Origin: Chitinophaga ginsengisegetis
GTDB lineage: Bacteria; Bacteroidota; Bacteroidia; Chitinophagales; Chitinophagaceae
DNA length: 64,000 bases
Direction of reading: 5' to 3'
Assembly: GCF_900168065.1 (NCBI RefSeq)
Contig: NZ_FUZZ01000003.1
Location: 558,001-622,000 of the forward strand
Of this stretch, positions 23,971 to 33,788 are shown one piece after another; within the stretch, counting starts at the first letter, position 1, and the number at the start of each line of letters is the position of its first letter. Position numbers and translations under genes: made by a program. Below the pieces are notes generated by a model. It saw only the letters and a list, made by a program, of their open reading frames with translations, was not told the DNA's origin and made no database searches.

Positions 23971-26376
23971 TTATTCTGTTCTCAGGCTCTTTACCGGGTT
24001 AACAGCCACTAACCGGCTGGTCATCCCTACTGTGATCACCCCTACCAGTATTGCAAGGGTAACACCCACCACCAGGAAAGGTAATACGCCGATATTGATC
24101 CGGTAAGCATAATCCATCAGCCAGCCATGTAAGAGATACCATGATAACGGCCAGGCAATGATGTTGGAAACAACAATGATTCCTGAAAATTCTTTTATAA
24201 AAAGCAGCAGTATGTTTAAGCCCGATGCACCGAGTACTTTTCTTATTCCCATCTCCTTATTCCTTTTTGCAATACTCATAGTAACAATTCCCAGTACTCC
24301 CAGCAATACAATCATCAGCGATACTACTGTAGCCGCCTTGGCAGCCTTCTGCATCTGTGTTTCGGTATCATATAGCTGTGCTATACTATCATCCAGGAAT
24401 TTGAAATCAAAAGGAGCATCCGGGAAAACCTGGCGCCATTTGCGCTGCAATGCTGCTATTTGCGCAGTTGTATTTCCCGCATTAAAGCGGAACGATAAAT
24501 ACCGGTATATATTCGCACCCCGCACAGGTTGAAAATAAACCGGGGTAATAGCGTCATGCAGGGTGCCAAAATGAAAATCGCGGGTAACGCCACTCACATG
24601 CACCACCGGGCTAAAATTATGCAACCGCAGCGGCTTATTGATGGCTTCTTCCGCACTCTTCCAGCCCAATGCCTTTACGGCTGCTTCATTGATAACAATT
24701 TTTGCAGAATCCCCTGGAGTGCCGTTATAAAAATTCCCCGCATCCAGTTTGATATCGTAGGTGGCCAGGTAACGTTCGTCTGTAATAAGCGATACTGCTG
24801 AAATAGCAGTGCTGGAATCATTTTCCGGTCTGTAAATCTTGCTGGCTCCGCTGGCTGCTCCATCCGGGATTACATAGGCAAAGGTGGCGTCTTTTATTTC
24901 CGGCATGGCGCGAAATTCATCCCTCATACGTTCCATATGCGACACACCAGCTGTGGTCCAGTCGCGTGGCACCGCAACAGTTACTACCTTCTCTTTGTTA
25001 TACCCAAGATCTGAATTGAAAAAGAAAGCCACCTGCCGGTCTATTACAATCGCGGCAATAAACACCACGATAGCCGTTACAAATTGTACCGTTACCAGCG
25101 ACTGCCTGAAAAATAATTTCTCCTTTACATCCTTCAGCTTTCCTTTCAACGCCGTTACAGAAGGTTGCGCAGACAATACAAACGCAGGATAAATCCCTGC
25201 GAGTAAGCCGGTAAACAGGATAACGACCAACGGCAACACGGCAAACCAGGCAGGAAAAGAAGATAATGCTGGAATATCTTTTCCGATCATCTCACCAAAT
25301 AATGGTCTTAGTATAAAATATAAACCCAGCGATACAATAAAAGAAAACGTAACGATCAGCACTGACTCAGTGATAAACTGAAGCACCAGCTGCAGCCGCT
25401 TTCCTCCCATCGCTTTTCGTACACCTATTTCCTTTAATCTTGTTAAAGAATTACCGATAGAAATGTTTACAAAATTTATAATCGCCATCAGCAGAATAAA
25501 CAATGCCACTAAAGAAAAAACGGCGATCATTTTTCCTGCCAGCCCTTTATTCATCATGAGGTACCAGTCTTTTAAAGCCACCGGTGTTACCTCCAGCGTA
25601 CGTTGAATTTCTGCGGTGGTATTGGTGGCTAAAAGCGTTTTTATCGGACCCCGCAACTGTTCGGCAGTAACGCCTGGCTTCAGCAATACATAACCCACAA
25701 TATTGGGCGACAACCAGCTGGTAAATCCAAACTCCCTTCCGAAATAGCGGATACTGGCAGGTGAAAGAAATATTTCATTACCAGGTTTAAAAAAATTAGT
25801 GATGGTGTTAAAAGGCAGATCTTTTATTACTGCTGTCACTTCAAAATTATCATTCCTGCCATCGAAGGATTGTATTCTTAGTAACTTCCCTACTACATCC
25901 GTTTGACCGAAATACTGCTTTGCTTTTTTCTCCGTGAGCACCACTGCATTAGGCTTATCCATTGCTGTACGCGGATCGCCATAGGCAACCGGGAAATTAA
26001 ACATCTCAAAAAAAGTAGAATCCCCTGGTTGTACCCCTTCCCTGAAGTGTTTATCTCCTACTGAAATAACAACGTTAATCCCATCATGGGCATAAGCCTT
26101 TTCTACCAATGAAGGATAATTGTCCTGCAATGCTTTTGTTAGTGGTCCTAACGTTGCAAGTTCTACCCCTGTTTCCGGGTTTGCCCATTTGCTTCTCAGC
26201 AGAAAAATACGATCGCTGTTCTTCACAAAATGGTTCACCTGGTACTCTCCCCAGGTATACGCACCAATCAGCAATACAAAGGTGATCCCGATAGCTAATC
26301 CCCAGATATTCACCACAGCAAAAAAACGGTTCTTCGCCATATTTCTCCAAGCAATCAGAAAGTAGTTCTTTATCAT
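23971..26376 (-). CDS. ABC transporter permease, FtsX/MacB type
   Basis: The 801-residue protein has the duplicated architecture of Bacteroidota permeases: a first transmembrane helix (about residues 20-42), a large periplasmic MacB_PCD domain, three helices with the FtsX signature (L-K-E-I-G-V-R-K-A-M-G-G) near residues 285-400, then a second periplasmic domain and a second FtsX triplet (N-K-E-M-G-I-R-K-V-L-G-A) near residues 690-795. Such proteins work with a separate ATPase to move signals, lipoproteins or drugs, rather than classic solutes. No ATPase gene is adjacent, so this is an orphan permease, which is common in the phylum. The substrate is unknown. Confidence 0.9.
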   Translation of the reverse strand: MIKNYFLIAWRNMAKNRFFAVVNIWGLAIGITFVLLIGAYTWGEYQVNHFVKNSDRIFLLRSKWANPETGVELATLGPLTKALQDNYPSLVEKAYAHDGINVVISVGDKHFREGVQPGDSTFFEMFNFPVAYGDPRTAMDKPNAVVLTEKKAKQYFGQTDVVGKLLRIQSFDGRNDNFEVTAVIKDLPFNTITNFFKPGNEIFLSPASIRYFGREFGFTSWLSPNIVGYVLLKPGVTAEQLRGPIKTLLATNTTAEIQRTLEVTPVALKDWYLMMNKGLAGKMIAVFSLVALFILLMAIINFVNISIGNSLTRLKEIGVRKAMGGKRLQLVLQFITESVLIVTFSFIVSLGLYFILRPLFGEMIGKDIPALSSFPAWFAVLPLVVILFTGLLAGIYPAFVLSAQPSVTALKGKLKDVKEKLFFRQSLVTVQFVTAIVVFIAAIVIDRQVAFFFNSDLGYNKEKVVTVAVPRDWTTAGVSHMERMRDEFRAMPEIKDATFAYVIPDGAASGASKIYRPENDSSTAISAVSLITDERYLATYDIKLDAGNFYNGTPGDSAKIVINEAAVKALGWKSAEEAINKPLRLHNFSPVVHVSGVTRDFHFGTLHDAITPVYFQPVRGANIYRYLSFRFNAGNTTAQIAALQRKWRQVFPDAPFDFKFLDDSIAQLYDTETQMQKAAKAATVVSLMIVLLGVLGIVTMSIAKRNKEMGIRKVLGASGLNILLLFIKEFSGIIVVSNIIAWPLSWYLLHGWLMDYAYRINIGVLPFLVVGVTLAILVGVITVGMTSRLVAVNPVKSLRTE

Positions 26377-26605
26377 AAACGAATGAATAGTGGTTTCTTC
26401 TTCCCGCGAAAAAAATGCCGCACCTCAACATATTGATGATCAACAGCATTACGGAGAATTTTTGTCCGCTACCGGACAACTTTTGTTCACTTTTGCACGG
26501 GAACGCCTTTGCGGGAAAAGGGACCTTTTCTCCCGTAAATTATCATGTAATCCTTCCTTTTTATTTGTATTTTGTACGCTTATTCCTCGTAGTAAATATT
26601 TTAGC

Positions 26606-28753
26606 ATGAAAAAACTGCTTTGCATAAGCTTTATACTGTTAACCCACTGGGTATCTGCACAAGAGAAAAATATTCGCATTGCCACCCGCAACATCAGCCT
26701 CCTGTATGGCATTAACCACGAAGGCCGGTTAACACAACAATACTTCGGGCAACAATTACAGCCAGCCACAGCCGACACCCTTGCACAGGGAAAACAGGAA
26801 GCCTATGTAACCGCAGGAATGGAAAGCCTGCTGGATCCGGCTATCCGTATTGTACACAACGACGGAAACCCTTCGCTGGAGCTAAAGTACAGTAGCCATA
26901 CTTCAGTAAAAACAAATGACGATATCACTACTACTACCATTACACTCAAAGATCCCGTATACCCGGTAACCGTTATCCTCCATTTTGAAGCATATTATAA
27001 AGAAGATATTATCAAAGCATGGACAGAGGTAAAACATAACGAGAAAAAACCGGTACAACTAACCGCATACGCCTCTTCTATGCTTCACCTGAAAGCAGAT
27101 AAATATTGGTTAACACAATTCCACGGCGATTGGGCAAAGGAAGCCGGTATGCAGGAACAATATCTTACTACCGGGATGAAGATCCTCGACAGTAAACTGG
27201 GAGTAAGAGCCAACATGCTGCAATCCCCGCTGTTCCTGCTGTCATTGAATCATCCCGCAGAAGAAGAAAACGGGGAAGTACTGGCCGGAACACTGGCCTG
27301 GACCGGAAATTTCAAATTTGGTTTTGAAGTAGATGAACATAATACCCTGCACGTTAATTCCGGGATCAATCCTTACGCGAGCGACTATACGCTAAAACCC
27401 AATGACGTTTTTACCACGCCGGCATTCATCTTCACCCTGTCGGCCAAAGGAGCCGGACAGGCCAGCAGAAACTTTCATCACTGGGCGCTCAACTACGGTA
27501 TCCTCGATGGACATACCCCACGTTTAACCCTGCTCAATAACTGGGAAGCAACCGGGATGGACTTCAACGAACAACGGCTGACCAGTCTTTTCGGCGGTGC
27601 TAAAAAACTGGGCGTAGATATGTTCCTGCTCGACGACGGCTGGTTTGCCAATAAATTTCCCCGCAATGCAGACAATGCGGGTCTGGGCGACTGGGAACAC
27701 AATACCACCAAACTTCCGCATGGATTAGGTTACCTCGTACAGGAAGCAGAAAAACAAAACATTAAATTCGGCATCTGGCTGGAACCGGAAATGGTAAATC
27801 CACAAAGTGAATTATATACGAAGCATCCGGATTGGATACTTCGCCTGCCAAACCGCGCGGAAAACTATTACCGCAACCAGATGGTGCTGGACCTTACCAA
27901 CCCTGCTGTACAGGATTTCGTATATAGTGTGGTAGACAAAACCATGTCTGAAAACCCGGGCATCGCTTATATCAAATGGGACTGTAACCGGATGCTGACC
28001 AACACTTATTCTCCTTATCTGAAAGAAAAACAATCGAATCTTTTTATTGATTATACCCGCAGCTTATATAAAGTACTCGACAGGGTAAGAGCAAAATATC
28101 CTCACCTGCCGATCATGCTTTGCTCCGGCGGTGGCGGACGTACAGATTATGGCGCCATGAAATATTTCACCGAATTCTGGCCCAGCGACAATACCGATGG
28201 ATTGGAAAGAATTTATATCCAGTACGGATACTCCCACTTCTTCCCGGCCAATACAATGGCAGCACATGTTACCAACTGGGGAAACCAATCACTGAAATTC
28301 CGGACCGATGTGGCCATGATGGGCAAACTGGGATACGATATCAAGGTGGATGATTTTACAGAGAAAGAATTACAGTTCAGTCGTGATGCCGTAACTACGT
28401 ATAAGCGTATCAGTGATATAGTGTGGTATGGTAATCTTTACCGGCTTATTTCTCCCTATAAAGAAAACAGGGCGGTATTCCAGTATACCAGCGACGATCA
28501 GCAGAAAAGCATCGTTTTCAGCTACCTGATGAACATCGCAAAAAACGACGTATTCACAATGGTGAAACTACAGGGACTGGATCCTCAAAAACGTTATCGC
28601 ATCAACGAAATAAATCTCTTTCCCGGAACACATTCTTCATACCACTTTGATAAGCTCTACAGTGGCGATTTCCTGATGAAAGAAGGTATTCAGCTGGTGG
28701 CCGGGAATGGCAGGTCGCTGAGCAGTAATATCCTTGAAATAACAGCCGAATAA
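26606..28753 (+). CDS. Alpha-galactosidase, GH36, exported
   Basis: The start at 26606 gives 715 residues and a proper signal peptide (M-K-K-L-L-C-I-S-F, ending V-S-A-Q). The longer in-frame start at 26390 would add a meaningless leader overlapping the divergent permease promoter region. The family-36 catalytic motifs are present: Asp459 in K-W-D-C-N-R (nucleophile) and Asp528 or Asp531 in S-D-N-T-D (acid/base), together with F-L-L-D-D-G-W-F and C-S-G-G-G-G-R. It should remove terminal alpha-galactose from oligosaccharides such as raffinose or galactomannan fragments in the periplasm. No SusC/SusD pair is nearby, so it is not in a typical polysaccharide utilisation locus. Confidence 0.93.
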   Translation: MKKLLCISFILLTHWVSAQEKNIRIATRNISLLYGINHEGRLTQQYFGQQLQPATADTLAQGKQEAYVTAGMESLLDPAIRIVHNDGNPSLELKYSSHTSVKTNDDITTTTITLKDPVYPVTVILHFEAYYKEDIIKAWTEVKHNEKKPVQLTAYASSMLHLKADKYWLTQFHGDWAKEAGMQEQYLTTGMKILDSKLGVRANMLQSPLFLLSLNHPAEEENGEVLAGTLAWTGNFKFGFEVDEHNTLHVNSGINPYASDYTLKPNDVFTTPAFIFTLSAKGAGQASRNFHHWALNYGILDGHTPRLTLLNNWEATGMDFNEQRLTSLFGGAKKLGVDMFLLDDGWFANKFPRNADNAGLGDWEHNTTKLPHGLGYLVQEAEKQNIKFGIWLEPEMVNPQSELYTKHPDWILRLPNRAENYYRNQMVLDLTNPAVQDFVYSVVDKTMSENPGIAYIKWDCNRMLTNTYSPYLKEKQSNLFIDYTRSLYKVLDRVRAKYPHLPIMLCSGGGGRTDYGAMKYFTEFWPSDNTDGLERIYIQYGYSHFFPANTMAAHVTNWGNQSLKFRTDVAMMGKLGYDIKVDDFTEKELQFSRDAVTTYKRISDIVWYGNLYRLISPYKENRAVFQYTSDDQQKSIVFSYLMNIAKNDVFTMVKLQGLDPQKRYRINEINLFPGTHSSYHFDKLYSGDFLMKEGIQLVAGNGRSLSSNILEITAE

Positions 28754-28766
28754 GTACGTTATATTT

Positions 28767-28805
28767 AAATGCGCTGTTTCCAGTATTGTTGGAAACAGCG
28801 CATTT
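28767..28805 (+). terminator. Terminator after the alpha-galactosidase gene
   Basis: AAATGCGCTGTTTCC (28767-28781) and GGAAACAGCGCATTT (28791-28805) are perfectly complementary across a nine-base loop and are followed by TCTTTT. Confidence 0.85.
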
Positions 28806-28866
28806 TCTTTTAAGAAAAGTGAATCGCAGCTGATTTATTATCTTCAGTACTTCAAACTACAGGGAT

Positions 28867-29820
28867 ATGCTTCCTTTTGCTAATATGCCTTACGGTGCCG
28901 CACCCGGATACTGCTTTCCGCTAACAGAGATCTGTATGTACGCCCTGCTGCTTATTTGTGGCTGGCATGCCCTTAAAAAAGGTACAGCGAACATTGCATG
29001 GTTGCTGGGGGCATTATGTTTCGGATTGCTCCTGGAATATGTGAACGTAGCCACCAGCAGTGGTTATGTATACGGGCAGTTCTGGCTTATGCTGGGTAAG
29101 GCGCCTCATAATATTCCGTTTTGTATTGGCTGTGGCTGGGCAGTCATCATTTATTCGTCGCGTTTATTTACAGATAATTTCGGGCTGCCGCTATGGGCCG
29201 CTGCTGCATTAGATAGCCTGCTGGCTTTGAACATCGACGGAAGTATGGATGTAGTGGCGTATCGCCTGCATATGTGGCATTGGGATTGGGTGGGCAGGGG
29301 GTACCCTTCCGAAACACTTACGGGGCAGTGGTTTGGCGTGCCATACGCTAATTTCTATGGCTGGCTGCTGGTAGTATTTTTTTATTCGCTTTTTGGCCGG
29401 TTGCTGGAAAAAGTGGCGGTTACCCGGCTATGGAAAGCCGTGTTGCCTTTACTTTCCATTATCCTTTCACAGGCCGCCCTGTGGGTATCCTTGTTCCCAT
29501 TGGCCGATTTATTGAAGCAGACATTTGGCATCAGCAGCATGCACCGGCTTATTGCATTAATAATATTACTGGCGTTAATGGTAGTAACAGGCTTTGCCAG
29601 GAGAAATAAAATCAGCGATCATTATTTTCCGCTGGCAGCGTGGATTGTTCCATTATGGTTCCACGTGTATTTCCTGGTTTGGTTATTCCTCGGTGGGTTC
29701 TCCCGGGAAAATAGCTGGATGACGGCTTTCTCTTTGTTAAATGCAACAGTCGGTATACTGATTCATTTACCAATGCTGATAAAAAAGCGGCCCGTAACTA
29801 TTTTAACGGAAACATGTTAA
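28867..29820 (+). CDS. CruF-like carotenoid biosynthesis membrane protein
   Basis: The 317-residue protein has about eight to nine hydrophobic segments. The D-G-S-M-D-V-V-A-Y-R-L-H-M-W-H-W stretch followed by W-F-G-V-P-Y-A-N-F-Y-G-W is the hallmark of the DUF422/CruF family, whose studied members add water to the end group of carotenoids. No other carotenoid gene is nearby, so the substrate is not supported by context. The gene precedes cardiolipin synthase on the same strand with 39 bases between, so the two may be co-transcribed. It could be a DUF422 protein with a different role. Confidence 0.6.
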   Translation: MLPFANMPYGAAPGYCFPLTEICMYALLLICGWHALKKGTANIAWLLGALCFGLLLEYVNVATSSGYVYGQFWLMLGKAPHNIPFCIGCGWAVIIYSSRLFTDNFGLPLWAAAALDSLLALNIDGSMDVVAYRLHMWHWDWVGRGYPSETLTGQWFGVPYANFYGWLLVVFFYSLFGRLLEKVAVTRLWKAVLPLLSIILSQAALWVSLFPLADLLKQTFGISSMHRLIALIILLALMVVTGFARRNKISDHYFPLAAWIVPLWFHVYFLVWLFLGGFSRENSWMTAFSLLNATVGILIHLPMLIKKRPVTILTETC

Positions 29821-29859
29821 TATTAATACCTTGTTTTACAGCTTAAATAACTTTTACTG

Positions 29860-31338
29860 GTGACAACACTGATCGGTTATCTAACAGGTGCTGAATGGCA
29901 TATTTATATCAAAATAGGCAGTATTGTCTTACTGATCCTTATTTTCATTGGTTTGATTGCCACTATTCTGCTGGAAAACCGCAACCCCGTAAAGGCTATC
30001 GGTTACATCCTGGTGCTGGTGTTTATTCCGGTGGTTGGTTTGATTGTTTACTACTACCTGGGACGTGATCTGCGCAAAAGAAGACGGTTTACCCTGAAAG
30101 GCAGTAAAGATGAGGTGTTATTTTCCAGGTACTGGGAGTCCCAGAAACCGCTGATAGAACAAATGCAGGTGGAGTTACGCCGACTGGCAGGAAATAAACA
30201 GGAGATTTCTGCCATGCTGCTCAATACCAGGCAGTCGATCCTGAGTAAAAATAACCGCGTACAACTACTGATTAACGGAGAAGAAAAATTCCCGGCCGTT
30301 TTCAGTGCGCTGCGTGCCGCGAAACACCATATTCATATCGAATACTACATGATTTCAGCGGATGATGTGGGTAATGAAGTGACAGACATCCTGATAGAAA
30401 AACTAAACCAGGGTGTACAGGTGCGCTTTCTGTATGATGATATGGGCAGCGACCGGATCGGGGATATTCCTGATCGCTTAAAAGCACATGGCGCCAGCGT
30501 ATACCCTTTTTCCCCCGTACTGGTAGATTTTTATCTGAACGCCAATTATAGAAATCACCGCAAAATTATTGTGATAGACGGCAGGATTGGTTTTGTCGGT
30601 GGCATCAATCTCGATGAACGATACATCAACAACGGCAAGCATCCTGTTTTTTGGCGGGATACCCATCTGAAAATTGAAGGCGATGCCGTGAACATCCTGC
30701 AGTTGCAGTTTCTGATGAGTTACCGTTATTGCAGTAAAGAAGTATTCCCTTTTGCAGAGCCGTTCTTTCACCGGTCTGATCTCACGGGTACCTGTTTTGT
30801 GGATATTGTTGCCAGTGGTCCCGATTCAGAATGGCCTGTTGCCATGCAAAGTATTCTCATGGCTATTAACATTGCCAAGAGAAGGATCCGGATCACTAAC
30901 CCTTATTTTATTCCCACAGAAGAACTGCTCACGGCGCTGCAAATGGCTTCCCTCGCCGGGAAAGACGTACAGCTGATATTACCGCTCAAAGGTGATTCCT
31001 ATATTGTACAACATGCTGCCCTCTCCTACCTGAAACCATTGCTGGCTGCGGGTGTAAGAATATTCTTCTATACCCGTGGTTTTATTCATGCTAAAACGAT
31101 GGTAATAGACGATAATCTTGCATGGGTAAGCTCCGTTAATTTCGACAACCGCAGCTTTTACCTGAATTGTGAAATAGGCGCTCTGATCTATGATAATGAG
31201 GTGGCTACCCGGCTTAATAAAGTGTTTGAAGAAGACCTTTTATATTCCGTTCCTGTACAGGAAACCCGCTGGAACAGGCGCAATGTTATAAAACGGTTTA
31301 TGGACGCAGTGTGTCGTCTTCTTACACCATTGTTATAA
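29860..31338 (+). CDS. cls: Cardiolipin synthase
   Basis: The 492-residue protein starts with GTG at 29860. There are two N-terminal membrane helices (about residues 15-65), then two phospholipase D motifs: H-R-K-I-I-V-I-D-G (about residue 230) and H-A-K-T-M-V-I-D-D (about residue 400). Both have the complete H-x-K-x4-D and form one active site. It condenses two phosphatidylglycerol molecules into cardiolipin at the inner membrane. The length matches ClsA-type enzymes. It ends three bases from the convergent acidic-protein gene. Confidence 0.93.
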   Translation: MTTLIGYLTGAEWHIYIKIGSIVLLILIFIGLIATILLENRNPVKAIGYILVLVFIPVVGLIVYYYLGRDLRKRRRFTLKGSKDEVLFSRYWESQKPLIEQMQVELRRLAGNKQEISAMLLNTRQSILSKNNRVQLLINGEEKFPAVFSALRAAKHHIHIEYYMISADDVGNEVTDILIEKLNQGVQVRFLYDDMGSDRIGDIPDRLKAHGASVYPFSPVLVDFYLNANYRNHRKIIVIDGRIGFVGGINLDERYINNGKHPVFWRDTHLKIEGDAVNILQLQFLMSYRYCSKEVFPFAEPFFHRSDLTGTCFVDIVASGPDSEWPVAMQSILMAINIAKRRIRITNPYFIPTEELLTALQMASLAGKDVQLILPLKGDSYIVQHAALSYLKPLLAAGVRIFFYTRGFIHAKTMVIDDNLAWVSSVNFDNRSFYLNCEIGALIYDNEVATRLNKVFEEDLLYSVPVQETRWNRRNVIKRFMDAVCRLLTPLL

Positions 31339-31341
31339 GCC

Positions 31342-31755
31342 CTAATCCTTGTCTTCTTCCAGGTCGAGGAACTCTCCGTTGTCTTCTTCCAGATCTTCGT
31401 GTCTGTCGCCTCCTATGCTGTAAATATTGTTTTCCTCATCTTCCTCCCCAATGGCTTCTGCTTCATCGTCCAGTTCTGCACCGGGAATATCGAGGTCATC
31501 TCCTACTTTATCCTGGCGCCAGGTTTCTTCCTGTTCATCGTTTTCCCTGGACCTCTTTTTATCCGGTGGCAATTCACTGTTTCTGCGGAAAGAGCCGGTT
31601 ACCTCGTTGATATCCAGGTCTACTTCTTTATCCCGGTTCTTTTTATTCATGATATCTTCGCTGGCAGGGTATTCCGGGTATCCCGGAAATTGATCTTCCT
31701 CTTTTTTTGGCAGTTGTTGGTCTTCCTTGTTGGTTTTATTTTTCTTGTTGCTCAT
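31342..31755 (-). CDS. Small acidic protein of unknown function
   Basis: The start at 31755 (M-S-N-K-K-N-K) gives 137 residues; an earlier in-frame ATG at 31800 would add a hydrophobic leader with no support. The sequence is strongly biased: a Lys-rich N terminus, then long runs of Glu and Asp toward the C terminus (for example G-E-E-D-E-E-N-N). There is no hydrophobic core, so it is probably disordered. I do not recognise a family. It could bind basic partners, but this is only a suggestion from composition. It is co-directional with the downstream end of the sigma-factor operon. Confidence 0.55.
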   Translation of the reverse strand: MSNKKNKTNKEDQQLPKKEEDQFPGYPEYPASEDIMNKKNRDKEVDLDINEVTGSFRRNSELPPDKKRSRENDEQEETWRQDKVGDDLDIPGAELDDEAEAIGEEDEENNIYSIGGDRHEDLEEDNGEFLDLEEDKD

Positions 31756-31864
31756 AATCAAACCTTTTATTAAATACGAAAGCAGAAAATGCCGTGCCAC
31801 ATAAAGCAGCAGGCATTGTATCAGGAAGATAACAAAGCAGAAGAATGTTTGTTTACAGGATTGA

Positions 31865-33208
31865 TCAGCGTTTTTTTCCTACCAGGTTTAACTGCAGCGA
31901 TAAACCGGCAGAGTACAGTTTCACCTGTCCCAATCCTACCCCATGCAGGGGAATTTTTGCATATGGCTGTACTCCAACAATTAATCTTCTTCCGGCGGGA
32001 TGCTGGTAAAGGGCGCCTACATTCAGGATGGCGAGATAATGCTGATTTTCATTTTCTACTGTTCTTTCCTTTTCAGGAGTGTATTTGTAGATATACTGAT
32101 ATTTTTCTTTCAGCATAATATAGTTGGAAATACCGAGTGTGGCGCTCACCGTATTATTTTTTACCTGTAAGAAGGTATAATTTATATTCACGGGTATATC
32201 GAGCACGTCACAATTCGCATTTACTTTCACAAGATCATACGGATTGGTGTAGTTGGGATTTCTATAATCGCTGCTCGTAGCGCCGTATAATTTTTTACTG
32301 TATACTACTCCACTTGTAACAAACCAGTGCTTGTTAAAATAATAGTGCGCCAGTACGCCGGCATTAAAACCGATCTTTCCATAATTAAACGAAGGCGCAA
32401 TATTCAGATCTGGTCCGAATGTTACACCGACATAAAGTCCTTTTGAGTTAATCTTTCGTCGTGCAACTTTTTTTTCCTGATCCGGCTGTATCTCATTGTT
32501 TATAGGTATTTCGCGGGGTATTCCTATTTTCGTATATACGTTATAGTTATTAGCGTTTTTTGTTTTCAGCAAATCGAAAACGGAGTATTTTATAGTAGAC
32601 TCATCACCATTATCATTGCCCGTTGTTTTTCCTGATTCAACAGGAATATCTGGTATCGTTCTTTTTTCCGGTATATATTGATCTGTTGTTTTATTTGCCT
32701 TCGGCAGATAGGTATCTGCAGGCGAAGAGGTTTGCTGGCGGCCGGTGTTTACGGTTGCCGCATTTGTTTTTGGCAGATGGATTCCTGATGGGGATACCGT
32801 TTGCTGTTGGGAGGAATTTCCTGTTGCGGTATTCGCATCAGGCTGTTGTTTTTCTAACGATGAATTACTTCCCTGATGTGTTTTAGTTGGCGCAGTTATT
32901 TCCCTTAAATGAGCCGCATTACTATCCGGAGTGGCCATGCGCTGTCCGTTTGTTATAACGGAGTCCTGTTGTTGTGGGGAAGCTACTGTTGCACGTGAAA
33001 CAGCTTTATCCGTAGCTGATGGTTGCATGATCCACCAGCCTAAGCCGCCCAGAACGGGCAATAATAACAGCCACCACCAGCCGGCCGGGCGTTTATTATT
33101 ATCGCCTGCATCCAGCTTTGATTCCATTTTTTTCCAGGCATCCTGGTCAAAAGGAATATCAGCTTCATTTAGCTTGTTACGGATACTATTTTCAAACGCG
33201 TCATTCAT
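31865..33208 (-). CDS. Sigma-factor partner: membrane-anchored protein with C-terminal barrel-like domain
   Basis: The 447-residue protein has a cytoplasmic N terminus of about 40 residues (F-E-N-S-I-R-N-K-L, D-Q-D-A-W-K-K-M), a Trp-rich membrane helix (about residues 43-61), a long Gln/Thr/Ser/Pro-rich linker (about residues 65-200), and a C-terminal domain of about 190 residues with alternating beta strands starting K-G-L-Y-V-G-V-T-F-G-P, like PorT-type outer-membrane beta-barrel domains. It overlaps the ECF sigma gene by eight bases, the usual place of an anti-sigma factor, but it lacks an obvious zinc anti-sigma motif. It may hold the sigma factor and sense the envelope. That is inferred from context. 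Confidence 0.65.
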   Translation of the reverse strand: MNDAFENSIRNKLNEADIPFDQDAWKKMESKLDAGDNNKRPAGWWWLLLLPVLGGLGWWIMQPSATDKAVSRATVASPQQQDSVITNGQRMATPDSNAAHLREITAPTKTHQGSNSSLEKQQPDANTATGNSSQQQTVSPSGIHLPKTNAATVNTGRQQTSSPADTYLPKANKTTDQYIPEKRTIPDIPVESGKTTGNDNGDESTIKYSVFDLLKTKNANNYNVYTKIGIPREIPINNEIQPDQEKKVARRKINSKGLYVGVTFGPDLNIAPSFNYGKIGFNAGVLAHYYFNKHWFVTSGVVYSKKLYGATSSDYRNPNYTNPYDLVKVNANCDVLDIPVNINYTFLQVKNNTVSATLGISNYIMLKEKYQYIYKYTPEKERTVENENQHYLAILNVGALYQHPAGRRLIVGVQPYAKIPLHGVGLGQVKLYSAGLSLQLNLVGKKR

Positions 33209-33788
33209 TTTTGTATAAGGGCATATTTATGTCTATTCCATCAGTAGTACTCATGGATGCTTTAATAATTCTGTCTTTCAGTATTTTCTTTGCTTTGAAT
33301 AAATTTGATTTGGAAGTTCCTTCTGAGATTCGCAACATACCTGCTATTTCCTGGTGTTGGAAGCCCTCCATCACATACAGATTGAAAACAGTTCTGTAAG
33401 CCGGAGGCAAAGCCTGAACATGCTTCAGCAATTCATCATAGGATAGTTTATCAATTATTTTTTCATCTGTTCCGGGTTCTGGTACCTGGTTGATATCATC
33501 CGTAAAAACCAGTTTCTTTTTACCTCTTAAAAAATCGATGGCAGTATTTACCATAATTTTTGCCAGCCATGTTTTAAATGGCCGGGAGGTATCAAATGTT
33601 TCAATGTGTTGGAATATTTTAAGGAATCCGTCATTCATGATTTCAACTGCCTCATCCCTGTTTTGTGCATATCGCAAACAAATGCTGAGTCCATATCCGA
33701 AAAAGTTCCGGTATAACGCTTCCTGACTGCTGCGTTCTTTTCTGCAGCAACCAGCAATCAGTTCATTAATATTATTCAGCTCATGCAC
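33201..33788 (-). CDS. ECF-type RNA polymerase sigma factor
   Basis: This 195-residue sigma-70 family factor has region 2 (Y-G-L-S-I-C-L-R-Y-A-Q-N-R-D-E-A-V-E-I and D-T-S-R-P-F-K-T-W-L-A-K-I) and region 4 (L-P-P-A-Y-R-T-V-F-N-L-Y-V-M-E-G with H-Q-E-I-A and S-E-G-T-S-K-S). Regions 1.1 and 3 are absent, as is usual for group IV. It begins a two-gene operon and overlaps the downstream membrane protein gene. A TATTTTTG element on the minus strand (33917-33924) may be its -7 promoter box, but a matching TTG is missing, so control by its own sigma is possible. Confidence 0.92.
   Translation of the reverse strand: MHELNNINELIAGCCRKERSSQEALYRNFFGYGLSICLRYAQNRDEAVEIMNDGFLKIFQHIETFDTSRPFKTWLAKIMVNTAIDFLRGKKKLVFTDDINQVPEPGTDEKIIDKLSYDELLKHVQALPPAYRTVFNLYVMEGFQHQEIAGMLRISEGTSKSNLFKAKKILKDRIIKASMSTTDGIDINMPLYKNE

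Noticed and set aside
26390..26605. N-terminal extension of the alpha-galactosidase
   Set aside because: It would bury the signal peptide 72 residues inside the protein; the start at 26606 gives a normal signal peptide.
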